Source: DATECU01 sp035286745
GTDB taxonomy: Bacteria; Acidobacteriota; Vicinamibacteria; Fen-336
Assembly (NCBI GenBank): GCA_035286745.1
Contig: DATECU010000138.1
Location: 1 to 7,603 of the forward strand
DNA length: 7,603 bases
Direction: 5' to 3'
In this document: in pieces, positions 1-6,173 of the stretch
Numbering within the stretch: position 1 is the first letter of the stretch
How the letters are laid out: every line of letters starts with the position of its first letter
Notes under the pieces: generated by a model
Databases searched by the model: none
The model's input: only the letters and a program-made list of their open reading frames with translations
What the model was told of the DNA's origin: nothing
Made by a program: the position numbers and the translations under genes

Positions 1-227
1 GAAAAGGTGCGGTAAGAGCGCACCGCCGCCGTGGTGACACGACGGGCAGGGAAAACCCCACACGGAGCAAGGCCAAATAGGGGGGCGCTTGAGGCTGGCC
101 CGGCTGAAGCCCCCGGGTAGGTTGCTGGACCCCATGGGTAACCATGGGGCTAGAGGAATGATCGCCAGCCGTTCGGTTCCGAAAGGGGCCGGGCGGAGAC
201 AGAATCCGGCTTACAGACCCACTCTGT
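1..227 (+). ncRNA. rnpB: RNase P RNA, bacterial class A (3' part, truncated by window start)
   Basis: Catalytic RNA of ribonuclease P, which removes the 5' leader from precursor tRNAs. The conserved core is directly readable: GGTGCGGTAAGAGCGCACCG near position 6, GGAGCAAGGCCAAATAGGGG near 65, a P15/P16-like stem (GGGGGC with GCCCCC), CCCGGGTAGGTTGC near 112, TAGAGGAATGATCGCC near 150 and ACAGAATCCGGCTTACAGAC near 200. The order and spacing match the E. coli class A molecule. The 5' third, including the 5' strand of P1, lies outside the window, so the exact 3' end (about 220-228) is approximate. The loop corresponding to the tRNA-CCA-binding GGU motif appears to read GGC (about 93-95). Confidence 0.96.
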
Positions 228-263
228 GACCGCTCGATTCCAACGACCGGTAGGAGGAACGGA

Positions 264-515
264 AGCAGTCAGCACTCAGCTGTCAGCAACGGCCAACAGC
301 CAGCAGCAAGCCGGCATGGCGGGCAAGCTGGCGGCAACGAGCGGCGGCACTCAGCAAACGACATGGAGGGCGCGCGGCCACAGGGCTCAGCGAGCGAATA
401 CGTCGAGAGAGGACGAACAGACATCAATCGCTGCCATCGATCCTGACGGTTCGGCAGGGCTTCTCGCCGGGCTGAGTGCTGAATGCCGATCGCTGAATGC
501 TGGTAGCTGACTGCT
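264..515. repeat. Inverted heptad-repeat element (TCAGCNN family), copy 1
   Basis: This explains most of the gene-free stretch 228-534. The left end reads AGCAGTCAGC (264-273) and the right end is its exact reverse complement GCTGACTGCT (506-515). Both ends continue inward as heptads in the same register. The left arm has TCAGCAC, TCAGCTG, TCAGCAA (269-289), then CGGCCAACAGC. The right arm on the minus strand has six heptads (510 down to 469), four with exact TCAGC and two with one change (CCAGC, TCGGC). The interior of about 170 bp has no recognisable gene. ACGG occurs next to both ends (259-262, 516-519), a weak hint of a target duplication. A related copy lies at 7333-7459. I infer a dispersed intergenic repeat family, possibly a non-autonomous mobile element; mobility is not shown. 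Confidence 0.75.
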
Positions 516-524
516 ACGGGAGGA
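503..524 (+). promoter_or_regulatory. Hairpin at repeat end abutting the epimerase ribosome-binding site
   Basis: GTAGC (503-507) and GCTAC (513-517) form a perfect 5-bp stem with loop TGACT. The Shine-Dalgarno sequence GGGAGGA (518-524) follows at once, 10 nt before the ATG at 535. The end of the repeat element is therefore inside the 5' leader of the epimerase gene, or the element carries its promoter. No convincing -35/-10 pair was found between rnpB and the gene, so readthrough from rnpB or a promoter within the element are both possible. Confidence 0.45.
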
Positions 525-534
525 CTCCTAGCCC

Positions 535-1464
535 ATGAAAGTTCTCGTCACCGGCGGTGCAGGCTTCATCGGAAGCCACCTGGTCGAGGCCCTGGTCCGC
601 AAGGGGCATCGGGTGCGCGTTCTCGACAACCTGAGTTCGGGTCGCGTCGGCAACCTGCGTGCGGTCCGGGAGCAGGTCGAGCTGCTGCGCGGGGATTGCG
701 CGGATCTCCGCGCGGCCGCCAAGGCCGTGAAGGGTGTCGAGGTCGTCTTCCACCAGGCCGCCATCCCCAGCGTCGCCCGTTCGGTGCTCGATCCCGCGTC
801 GTCCCATCGTGGCAACGGCACCGCCACCGTGACCATGCTGGTGGCGGCCCGCGACGCCGGCGTGCGGCGCTTCATCTACGCCGGCTCGTCTTCGGTGTAC
901 GGGGATTCGCCCGAGCTGCCCAAGCGCGAGTCGATGCCGGCCTGGCCGCTCTCGCCTTACGCCGTCGGCAAGCTCATGGGGGAACACTACCTGCGGGTGT
1001 TCGCCAACCTCTACGGCCTGGACACCCTCACCCTTCGCTACTTCAACGTCTTCGGCCCCCGGCAGGACGCCAGCTCTCCCTACAGCGGCGTGATCAGCCT
1101 GTTCCTGACGGCGCTGCTCTCCGGCAAGACGCCGGTGATCTACGGCGACGGCGAGCAGAGCCGCGACTTCACCTACGTGGGCAACGTGATCGAGGCCAAT
1201 CTCCAGGCGCTCACCGCCAAGAAGCCCAGAGGGGTGGTGGTGAACGTGGCCACCGGCCAGCGCATCACGCTCAACGAGCTGCTGGCCTTGCTGGCGCGGG
1301 CCACCGGCCGGCCGGCCAAGGCCCGGCATGCGAAGACCCGGGCCGGGGACGTTCGCCACAGCTTGGCTGACATCGAGCTGGCGCGCCGCGTTCTCAAGTA
1401 CCGCCCCAGCATCGATCTGGAGGCGGGCCTGCGCCGAACGGTTGATTGGTACCGCTCCCACTAG
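535..1464 (+). CDS. NAD-dependent nucleotide-sugar epimerase/dehydratase (UDP-glucose/UDP-GlcNAc 4-epimerase type)
   Basis: A 309-aa extended short-chain dehydrogenase, probably interconverting UDP-sugars at C4 in the cytoplasm for polysaccharide or LPS synthesis. The Rossmann nucleotide-binding motif GGAGFIG is at residues 7-13, and the ribose-binding D31-N32 ends the second strand. HQAA is at 73-76. The catalytic set is S118-S120 before VYG and Y142-x3-K146. RYFNVFGPRQ (168-177), followed by SSPYSGVI, resembles UDP-GlcNAc/UDP-Glc 4-epimerases (WbpP, archaeal GalE) more than dTDP-glucose dehydratases. SRDFTYVGNV (209-218) is the usual substrate-region block. Length fits the family. The ATG is preceded by GGGAGGA. 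It stands alone: rnpB and a repeat lie upstream and a convergent gene downstream. The substrate cannot be fixed from sequence, and other extended-SDR activities remain possible. Confidence 0.93.
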   Translation: MKVLVTGGAGFIGSHLVEALVRKGHRVRVLDNLSSGRVGNLRAVREQVELLRGDCADLRAAAKAVKGVEVVFHQAAIPSVARSVLDPASSHRGNGTATVTMLVAARDAGVRRFIYAGSSSVYGDSPELPKRESMPAWPLSPYAVGKLMGEHYLRVFANLYGLDTLTLRYFNVFGPRQDASSPYSGVISLFLTALLSGKTPVIYGDGEQSRDFTYVGNVIEANLQALTAKKPRGVVVNVATGQRITLNELLALLARATGRPAKARHAKTRAGDVRHSLADIELARRVLKYRPSIDLEAGLRRTVDWYRSH

Positions 1465-1470
1465 AGCGGT
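1451..1470 (+). terminator. Small hairpin over the epimerase stop codon
   Basis: ACCGCTC (1451-1457) and GAGCGGT (1464-1470) form a perfect 7-bp stem with a 6-nt loop that includes part of the TAG stop (1462-1464). There is no T-run after it, so it is at best a weak terminator or an mRNA 3'-end structure. Confidence 0.3.
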
Positions 1471-1495
1471 CGGGGCCGCACCCAAACGAACGGAA

Positions 1496-1535
1496 ACCAC
1501 AGAGGCGCAGAGGCACAGAGAAGGAGAAGAGGAAA
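1496..1535 (+). repeat. 8-nt-period purine-rich intergenic repeat (CAGAGGCN type)
   Basis: Consecutive units CAGAGGCG (1500-1507), CAGAGGCA (1508-1515) and CAGAGAAG (1516-1523) decay into GAGAAGAG and GGAAA. The pattern ACCACAGAGNCNCAGAGGCACAGAGA is one I recognise as a dispersed intergenic repeat in many environmental bacterial genomes; this is from memory, not a search. It sits in the 288-bp convergent gap 1465-1752, 31 nt after the epimerase stop. The rest of that gap shows no gene. Confidence 0.65.
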
Positions 1536-1718
1536 CCGCCGGCCAGAAGCGGAACGGATGGCGCTCGGCCCGGGCAGGTTGCGCATCGAGGTGCCAGGGC
1601 GCGCGACTCGCGAGGCCCGAACCGTAGTCCAATGACAATGGCCGAGCGTCGGAGCGCGGAGCGGCACTTCGATGCCAGCGCGGGCCGAGGAATCCTCGCA
1701 AGAGAACAAGGAATCGCC

Positions 1719-1737
1719 GGCTGGTGGTTCACCGGCC
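1719..1737 (-). terminator. Probable terminator of the minus-strand peptidase operon
   Basis: On the minus strand, GGCCGGTG and CACCAGCC pair around a 3-nt AAC loop, giving 8 positions with one C-A mismatch, starting about 15 nt after the TAG stop at 1753-1755. The following minus-strand sequence is pyrimidine-rich (GATTCCTTGTTCTCTTG), an imperfect T-tract. Position and shape fit an intrinsic terminator for the 4912-1753 operon. Confidence 0.5.
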
Positions 1738-1752
1738 CCGGGATGGGCTCCG

Positions 1753-3003
1753 CTACTTCCGGGGCTCGAGGCTGGCCAGGTGGGCCGCCCAGGCCTTCTG
1801 GAACTCCGGGTAGCTCAGGGACAGCGCAACCGGCAGAGCTTCCTCGGAGGGATGCCCATCGCCCAACGATGCCAGCAAACGCTGCAAGCCGGATTCTCCT
1901 TTGACCCGCAGGATGTAGGCGGTGGCCGAGAGGCTGACCTCGTAGGCCTGTTGCAGCTCACCGGCCGGGACCGCCTGGAAGGGGCCCTCCAGTGTGAGCA
2001 GGGTGGGCAGGCGACCCGAACGAGCCAGGCCGGCGAGGCGTGCGTCGGCTCGGGCCGGATCTCCCCCCTCCAGCCACTGCGAGATGCCCTCGTGCAGCCA
2101 AGTGGGGCAGTTGCCGCGGGTCCGCCAGGCGATGAAGGAGTGGGCCAGTTCATGCCGCAGGACGCTCACCAAGCGGGCGGTGGGGTTGGTCAGTCCCTGC
2201 ACCGGGACTCGGATGGTGCCGTCGTTGACGCCCGCGGCCCAGGGCGGCGTGGGGCCGTCCTGGAAGGCGGCCTCGGTCTGCAAGACCACGGTGACCGGCG
2301 CGTCGGGGCGAAAGCCGAGGTGCCGCGCGTGCTCCTCGAAGGCGGCCGCCAAGGTCTTCAGCACCGCAACGCCCATGGGTTCATTCACGCTGCCGTCATA
2401 GCGCAGGCGAAACTGGGCGCCCTGGGTGGGTTGCGCCGGCGGGGGCGCCACCTCGCTCAGCTTGCGCCTCACGTTGGCGTCGGGGTGGAGCAGTAGGCTG
2501 CGCTCGTACTGCTCGATAGCCCCCGCGCGATCGCCCTGGGCGGCCAGGGCGTCGCCCAGCAGGGCGCGGGATCGGGCGTCTCGGCTGTCGATCTTGACCG
2601 CCCGCTCGGCGATCTGCCGGGCGGCTCGCGCGTCGCCTAACGCGAGATAGGCGTCGACCAGGCCGTGCAGCGCGGGCAGCGACAGCGGGTCGCGCGCCAG
2701 GGCCATGCGCAGCAGGCGGGTGGCTTCCACCGGGTCGCCGGCCAGCAGTCGCTCGCGGGCCTTGAGGACGTCGGGATCTCGGCTGCTCTGCACCGGCGCC
2801 AGTTGCTCGACCTTGGCGACAAGGCTCTTGGGCAGGCCGTAGACGCCACCGTCCTTGGCGTAGCGAACCTGGGTTCCCTCGTACCACACCCGGTCGACCT
2901 GGATGGTGCGGCCGTTGGTCAACACGATGACGTCGGCCTTGGCCCCCGGGGGCACCAGGATAATGGCGGCCAAGACCAGCCGGGAGAGGGAGGAGGGCTT
3001 CAC
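1753..3003 (-). CDS. Secreted TPR metalloprotease, peptidase-MA-like (gluzincin)
   Basis: A 416-aa exported protein. An N-terminal signal peptide (hydrophobic 9-20) has a likely cleavage AKA|D at 23/24. Residues 24-68 form a small beta-rich region (VIVLTNGRTIQVDRVWYEG) typical of envelope proteins. Residues about 77-180 are two to three TPR-like helical repeats, with GDARAARQIAERAVKIDS and GDRAGAIEQYERSLLLHPD clearly visible. The C-terminal half is a peptidase-MA domain with zinc motif HELAH (284-288) and a downstream WLHEGISQWLEG (302-313) whose E305 is the expected third ligand. All catalytic residues are present, so it is probably an active zinc peptidase; substrate unknown. The start is GTG (minus-strand 3003-3001), supported by the signal peptide beginning MKPSSLSR. 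The SD is weak (AGCAGG), and the gene begins 7 nt after the upstream stop, so translational coupling is likely. Confidence 0.9.
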   Translation of the reverse strand: MKPSSLSRLVLAAIILVPPGAKADVIVLTNGRTIQVDRVWYEGTQVRYAKDGGVYGLPKSLVAKVEQLAPVQSSRDPDVLKARERLLAGDPVEATRLLRMALARDPLSLPALHGLVDAYLALGDARAARQIAERAVKIDSRDARSRALLGDALAAQGDRAGAIEQYERSLLLHPDANVRRKLSEVAPPPAQPTQGAQFRLRYDGSVNEPMGVAVLKTLAAAFEEHARHLGFRPDAPVTVVLQTEAAFQDGPTPPWAAGVNDGTIRVPVQGLTNPTARLVSVLRHELAHSFIAWRTRGNCPTWLHEGISQWLEGGDPARADARLAGLARSGRLPTLLTLEGPFQAVPAGELQQAYEVSLSATAYILRVKGESGLQRLLASLGDGHPSEEALPVALSLSYPEFQKAWAAHLASLEPRK

Positions 3004-3010
3004 GCCTGCT

Positions 3011-4912
3011 TCAGGGGAGGATCTCTCGACCAGCGATCACCCGGGGCTTGGCCCCGCCCTCGCGGAAGTAGGCGGGTAGCCCAGGCAGCGCGGTCTCGGC
3101 TGCCGCCTGGTTCGGGTAAAGGCCCCAGCACAGCCGGTAGCAGTCACGCCCCTTGAAGCTCACGGGCACAATAAAGAGCTCGGGTCCTCCGGCGCTGGCG
3201 GTGGCCTTCTGCACCGTCTCCGCAGAGCAGGCGACCAGGATCTGGATGGTGGAACTGCCCGGCTGGCTCTTCACGTGGGCCAGAAAGCCATGGGCAGCCT
3301 GGTCGAGCTGGCCGCCCTGCAGCAGGTTGCGCGCCTCGGTGAGGCCAGGAGCCACGGCGGGCAGCGACGCCCTGGGCGACGTCTGGGTGGCCGGAGGCGG
3401 GCTGGCCGGCTCTGCTGAAGGTGCCGGGACCCCGGTTGCGCTGGCGGTGGGACTGGGAGCCAGGGAAGCGGGCGGGAAGCTCGGTGCCGGCGTGGCGGGG
3501 ATCAGCGCGGGGCCGGGAGAAGGCCGCACCGGTGCCGGCGGGGCGGCTGCCCGGGGCAAGAAGTACCAAACGCCTAGCGCGCTGGCGCCGAGAGTGGCGA
3601 CCACCCCCAAGGCGATCACCAGCCGGCGGCTGGATGCTGCCGAACCACGGCCTCCGCGTCCGGGAGCATGGCCGAAGTTGGGGGCCCATTCCGGCTCCGG
3701 CCGCTTGCCCAGGGGCTCCAGGGGGCCTTCCGTCTGCCGCGAGTCGAGCAATGCGTCGAGCGCTGCCAGCTCGTCCTTGCTCGGTCGTTTGGCGGCGGGG
3801 GTTGCGGTCGGTCGCTCGAAAGGGGAAGGGAAGGCCGGGACCTCGGTGGGTGCAGGCCGGGAGGCCGCGGGCGGAGGGGCCGCGGCCGGGGGCTCGGCGG
3901 CTCGCTTCGGTGGCGCCGGAACCAGGGGCAGCGGGCGCGGGGGTGGTGGAGCGATGGCGATCTCCGGCATCTCCGGAGGCGGTTCGGGTGCCGGAGGCGG
4001 GGGGGGTGCAGGAAGCGGTGGCGGAGGGAGCTCGATGAGATCGAACCCGGCCGCCGGCTCGGGAGGGGCGGCCACGAAGAAGGGGTCGTCCGCCGGAGGC
4101 GGTTCGGGGACGGCGAGCGCCGCCCGGGCCGTGTCGCCCAAATCCAGCTCGGGACCGTCGCCGTCGTCGAGCCGAAAGGCAGGCTCCGGTGCCGAGGCCT
4201 CACCCTGCTGGCGGCGCTCCAGGAGGCCCAAGAAGAAAAGCGCACACGCCACCTTGGCGGCGTCGAACTCCTCGAGGCGAGCCCTGGCTGCAGCGTCCTT
4301 GAGGGTGCACTGGCCGTCGACTTGAGCGAGCAGGGCGTTGGCCTCGGGCGGCAGATCCGCGGACGGCCCCGGCCCCCCGCTCGCCGGCGTCAACACGGCT
4401 CCCAGCCCCTCCAGGTGGCGCAAGACGAAGTTGCGGTCGGACAGAGCGCGTACCGCCGCCACCAACAGGGCATCGGAGGTGAGCTTCAGATCGACGGCGC
4501 CCTTGGGCAGCACTCCGTCCTCGAACTCGAAGGTGCCCGAGGCGTAGGCCATCACGTCGGAGAGGATGCGCTCCACCTTGGATCGGGCCGCTTCCGACAA
4601 CTCCCGCTGGCTCACGAAACCGGTCTCGGCCAGGACCTTGGCGAGCGGGTTGCCGGGGCCCACCTTGGTGTTGACGTCCTCCAGTTGTTCAGGGGTGATC
4701 TTGCCGTTTTCGATCAGGAGCGCGCCGAGCTGGTCGCGCGGATCGTTCGAGGAACCAAAGAGGATTCGGCCGGCGCGGAAGTAGATGGCCTTCTGATACG
4801 AGGGTCCCTCGACCTTCAGGGACCCGGTGGCGCCGTTGCGATGCAGGTTGGTGAGAAGAAAAGGGAACGACTTGGGATCGATGCTGCCGCTGATGGGAAA
4901 CGTGTCGCCCAT
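3011..4912 (-). CDS. DUF4388 (PATAN-like) protein with proline-rich linkers, one TM helix and C-terminal SPOR-like domain
   Basis: A 633-aa bitopic protein. Residues 8-130 match the DUF4388 pattern (SFPFLLTNLHRNGATGSL, IYFRAGRILFG, LGALLIENGKI, then GTFEFEDG at 126-133), a signalling-associated domain often tied to motility or cell organisation. Residues 185-233 form a helical, winged-helix-like segment (ANALLAQVDGQCTLKDAA). Residues 236-375 are acidic then extremely proline-rich; 378-393 is a short charged helix. One TM helix spans 431-452, preceded by RR, so the N-terminus should be cytoplasmic. A second Pro/Ala/Ser linker (453-525) leads to a roughly 100-aa domain (526-633). This contains TIQILVACS, then CYRLCWGLYPNQAAAETALP, which resembles SPOR domains that bind peptidoglycan glycan strands. 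The ATG has a GGGAGGG SD. It is first in an operon with the secreted metalloprotease. The overall role is unknown; the SPOR assignment is by pattern only. Confidence 0.87.
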   Translation of the reverse strand: MGDTFPISGSIDPKSFPFLLTNLHRNGATGSLKVEGPSYQKAIYFRAGRILFGSSNDPRDQLGALLIENGKITPEQLEDVNTKVGPGNPLAKVLAETGFVSQRELSEAARSKVERILSDVMAYASGTFEFEDGVLPKGAVDLKLTSDALLVAAVRALSDRNFVLRHLEGLGAVLTPASGGPGPSADLPPEANALLAQVDGQCTLKDAAARARLEEFDAAKVACALFFLGLLERRQQGEASAPEPAFRLDDGDGPELDLGDTARAALAVPEPPPADDPFFVAAPPEPAAGFDLIELPPPPLPAPPPPPAPEPPPEMPEIAIAPPPPRPLPLVPAPPKRAAEPPAAAPPPAASRPAPTEVPAFPSPFERPTATPAAKRPSKDELAALDALLDSRQTEGPLEPLGKRPEPEWAPNFGHAPGRGGRGSAASSRRLVIALGVVATLGASALGVWYFLPRAAAPPAPVRPSPGPALIPATPAPSFPPASLAPSPTASATGVPAPSAEPASPPPATQTSPRASLPAVAPGLTEARNLLQGGQLDQAAHGFLAHVKSQPGSSTIQILVACSAETVQKATASAGGPELFIVPVSFKGRDCYRLCWGLYPNQAAAETALPGLPAYFREGGAKPRVIAGREILP

Positions 4913-5066
4913 CGACCCTCCCGGTGCCCGCGGCCCGCGCCTCCTCGGACGGGCGGATCACCCATATTCTCAACATATTAACACGAAGCCCTCGACGATT
5001 GACAGGCTCCGGGCCGGCTGACTAGACTGGCGGCTCCTCACTTAGGACCGGGAACGAGGAGGGAGC
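4913..5066. promoter_or_regulatory. Divergent intergenic region with AT-rich patch
   Basis: A 154-nt gap between divergent start codons (4912 minus, 5067 plus). An AT-rich patch, CATATTCTCAACATATTAAC (4963-4982), stands out in this GC-rich DNA and is where the minus-strand operon promoter should lie. I found no clear -35/-10 pair on that strand. The plus-strand promoter is listed separately. Confidence 0.5.
4999..5028 (+). promoter_or_regulatory. Sigma-70-type promoter for the zinc-ribbon gene
   Basis: A perfect -35 TTGACA (4999-5004) and -10 TAGACT (5023-5028, 4 of 6) are separated by 18 nt. Transcription would start near 5035, leaving a leader of about 30 nt with a strong SD, GAGGAGGG (5056-5063), before the TTG start at 5067. 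Confidence 0.65.
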
Positions 5067-5393
5067 TTGATCGAGGATCGCCGCTCAGAAGACGACTGGT
5101 TCCGGGAGAACGAGCGCCACCTGCTGGAGGCGGCGCGGGTGGCCCGCGAGAAGCGAGAGAAGGCCCGGGCGGAAAAGGAGAAGGCCGAGGAGCTGGTGCG
5201 GCTCAAGCAGCTCCACTACCTGAAGTGCCCCAAGTGCGGCCACGACATGAAGGAAGAGACCCTGGATCGGGTCACCGTCGATCGTTGCACCTACTGCGAA
5301 GGCGTGTTCTTCGACGCCGGCGAACTGGACCAGGTGCTGCTGAAGAAGGGCGAGGAGAGGAAGGGCTTCTTCCGCCAGCTCATCGGCTTCTGA
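5067..5393 (+). CDS. Small TFIIB-type zinc-ribbon protein with N-terminal coiled coil
   Basis: A 108-aa cytoplasmic protein. Residues 8-48 are a highly charged helix, likely coiled coil (KREKARAEKEKAEELVRLKQ). Residues 52-92 are a zf-TFIIB domain (PF13453 type) with CPKC (C54, C57) and CTYC (C74, C77) as zinc ligands, then EGVFFDAGELDQVL. The acidic/hydrophobic signature after the second cysteine pair is diagnostic of the family. The last 15 residues are basic and hydrophobic (KGFFRQLIGF). The start is TTG at 5067, chosen because GAGGAGGG lies 3-4 nt upstream, the promoter at 4999-5028 fits, and the next in-frame ATG would remove the first zinc pair. The biochemical role of these proteins is unknown. 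Downstream, 122 nt away, is an RNase gene on the same strand, so co-transcription is possible. Confidence 0.9.
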   Translation: MIEDRRSEDDWFRENERHLLEAARVAREKREKARAEKEKAEELVRLKQLHYLKCPKCGHDMKEETLDRVTVDRCTYCEGVFFDAGELDQVLLKKGEERKGFFRQLIGF

Positions 5394-5515
5394 ACGTGGT
5401 ACTCGCTCTCCGGGCTTTGGTGCCCGTGGGGTCGGGGGGCGGGAAGCCCCGGCCTGATGGCGGCGGTCGCATTCGCTTCGAGCGCCGCGCCTAGTCCCGG
5501 ATCCGAGGCCGCGTC

Positions 5516-5986
5516 ATGCCCTACCTCATCGACGGCAACAATCTCTTGGGGTCCTGGGGCGGCCCGCGAGCCGGCGACGACCGGCGAGCCGAGGTGGTGC
5601 AGCGGGTGGTGGAGTTTTGCCGGGCTCGTGGCGCCAAGGCGACCCTGGTCTTCGATGGCAGGCCCTTGCGATCTGACCTCGCCGCCCAGACCTTGGGGTC
5701 GGTCGCGATTCGGGTTCCGCCGCCCGGCCAGGATGCCGACACCCTGATCCGCGAGATCGTGGACCGGTCGACCCGGCCCCAAGAGCTGATCGTGGTGACC
5801 TCGGACAAGCCCCTTTACTCGTACGCCCGGACCCGAGGGGCGTCGGTCCTTCGCGCCCACGAATGGAATGCCGAGGAGCGGCGCCGAAGGGGCCCCAAAC
5901 GCGCCGGGCCGTCCGACGACTCCGAGAAACCCCAGCGAGAACAAGACGTAGCGGCCTGGCTGAAGAAGTTCGGGGCCTCCGAGTAG
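5516..5986 (+). CDS. NYN-domain RNase, YacP/Rae1-like
   Basis: A 156-aa protein of the PIN-like NYN fold. IDGNN at residues 5-9 provides the first metal-binding aspartate (D6) with N8/N9. VFDGRP (45-50) gives D47, GQDADTLI (71-78) gives D73 and D75, and VVTSDKPLYSYARTRGA (93-109) gives D97. This is the acidic set expected of a metal-dependent ribonuclease. Firmicutes homologues (YacP, renamed Rae1) cut mRNA on the ribosome; whether that holds here is unknown. The C-terminal 40 residues (119-156) are charged and probably flexible. Start ATG 5516 has GAGG 7 nt upstream. The 122-nt gap before it shows no gene, only a 5-bp hairpin CGGGC/GCCCG (about 5417-5432). Confidence 0.9.
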   Translation: MPYLIDGNNLLGSWGGPRAGDDRRAEVVQRVVEFCRARGAKATLVFDGRPLRSDLAAQTLGSVAIRVPPPGQDADTLIREIVDRSTRPQELIVVTSDKPLYSYARTRGASVLRAHEWNAEERRRRGPKRAGPSDDSEKPQREQDVAAWLKKFGASE

Positions 5987-6029
5987 CCTCTCGCCCAAGC
6001 GACAACAAACGATGACAGTGCCGGGATCC

Positions 6030-6073
6030 TGACGCCTGGCCAGGCTTTCGCCGTCCGGCCTCGTCAGGCGTCA
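6030..6073. repeat. 9-bp perfect inverted repeat downstream of the RNase gene
   Basis: TGACGCCTG (6030-6038) and CAGGCGTCA (6065-6073) are perfect reverse complements separated by 26 nt. As RNA this could be the 3'-end hairpin of the RNase transcript, but there is no T-run. Its right arm shares bases with the palindrome at 6069-6086, so the two structures exclude each other in RNA. As DNA, the pair could be a protein-binding site. Confidence 0.5.
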
Positions 6074-6086
6074 ACTTGGGTTGACG
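6069..6086. promoter_or_regulatory. 18-bp palindrome, candidate activator-binding site
   Basis: CGTCAAC and GTTGACG form a perfect 7+7 inverted repeat around TTGG. Its centre is about 122 bp upstream of the start site predicted from the sigma-54-like promoter at 6174-6189, within the usual distance for enhancer-binding activators of sigma-54. The role is inferred. The palindrome could instead be a simple repressor site or an RNA hairpin. Confidence 0.4.
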
Positions 6087-6173
6087 TGTGCGCAGAACGC
6101 CAAAACCTGCCCCCGCCTTGGCGCCTGCCAGTAACTCACTGATCTAAAAGAAGTTGCTGTGCTGGCGGTCGCC

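Noticed and set aside
264..300. CRISPR-like short tandem units
   Set aside because: Units are 7 nt with no spacers and occur inverted at the far end; not a CRISPR array.
226..510. 94-aa open frame beginning with GTG at the 3' end of rnpB
   Set aside because: It lies almost wholly inside the inverted repeat element, starts within the RNA gene's end, lacks an SD and has a composition explained by the repeats (S, Q, A, T rich).
259..519. ACGG as a target-site duplication of repeat copy 1
   Set aside because: Only 4 nt, with one unmatched base on the left, and nothing equivalent at copy 2; mentioned as a hint only.
514..1701. Long minus-strand open frame opposite the epimerase gene
   Set aside because: Antisense shadow of a clear SDR gene in GC-rich DNA; its product has no recognisable domain and runs through the 8-nt repeat (giving SLCLCASVV-type residues).
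1672..3156. Plus-strand open frames opposite the peptidase gene
   Set aside because: Mirror frames of a gene with signal peptide, TPRs and HELAH; no domain, no SD.
3153..4981. Large plus-strand open frames (390 and 437 aa) opposite the DUF4388 gene
   Set aside because: Their Gly/Ser/Arg-rich products are the antisense reading of proline/alanine-rich coding DNA; the minus-strand protein has clear domains and an SD.
5291..6074. Minus-strand open frames opposite the NYN RNase gene
   Set aside because: Plus strand encodes a recognised NYN protein; the antisense products match nothing and the frame simply lacks stops.
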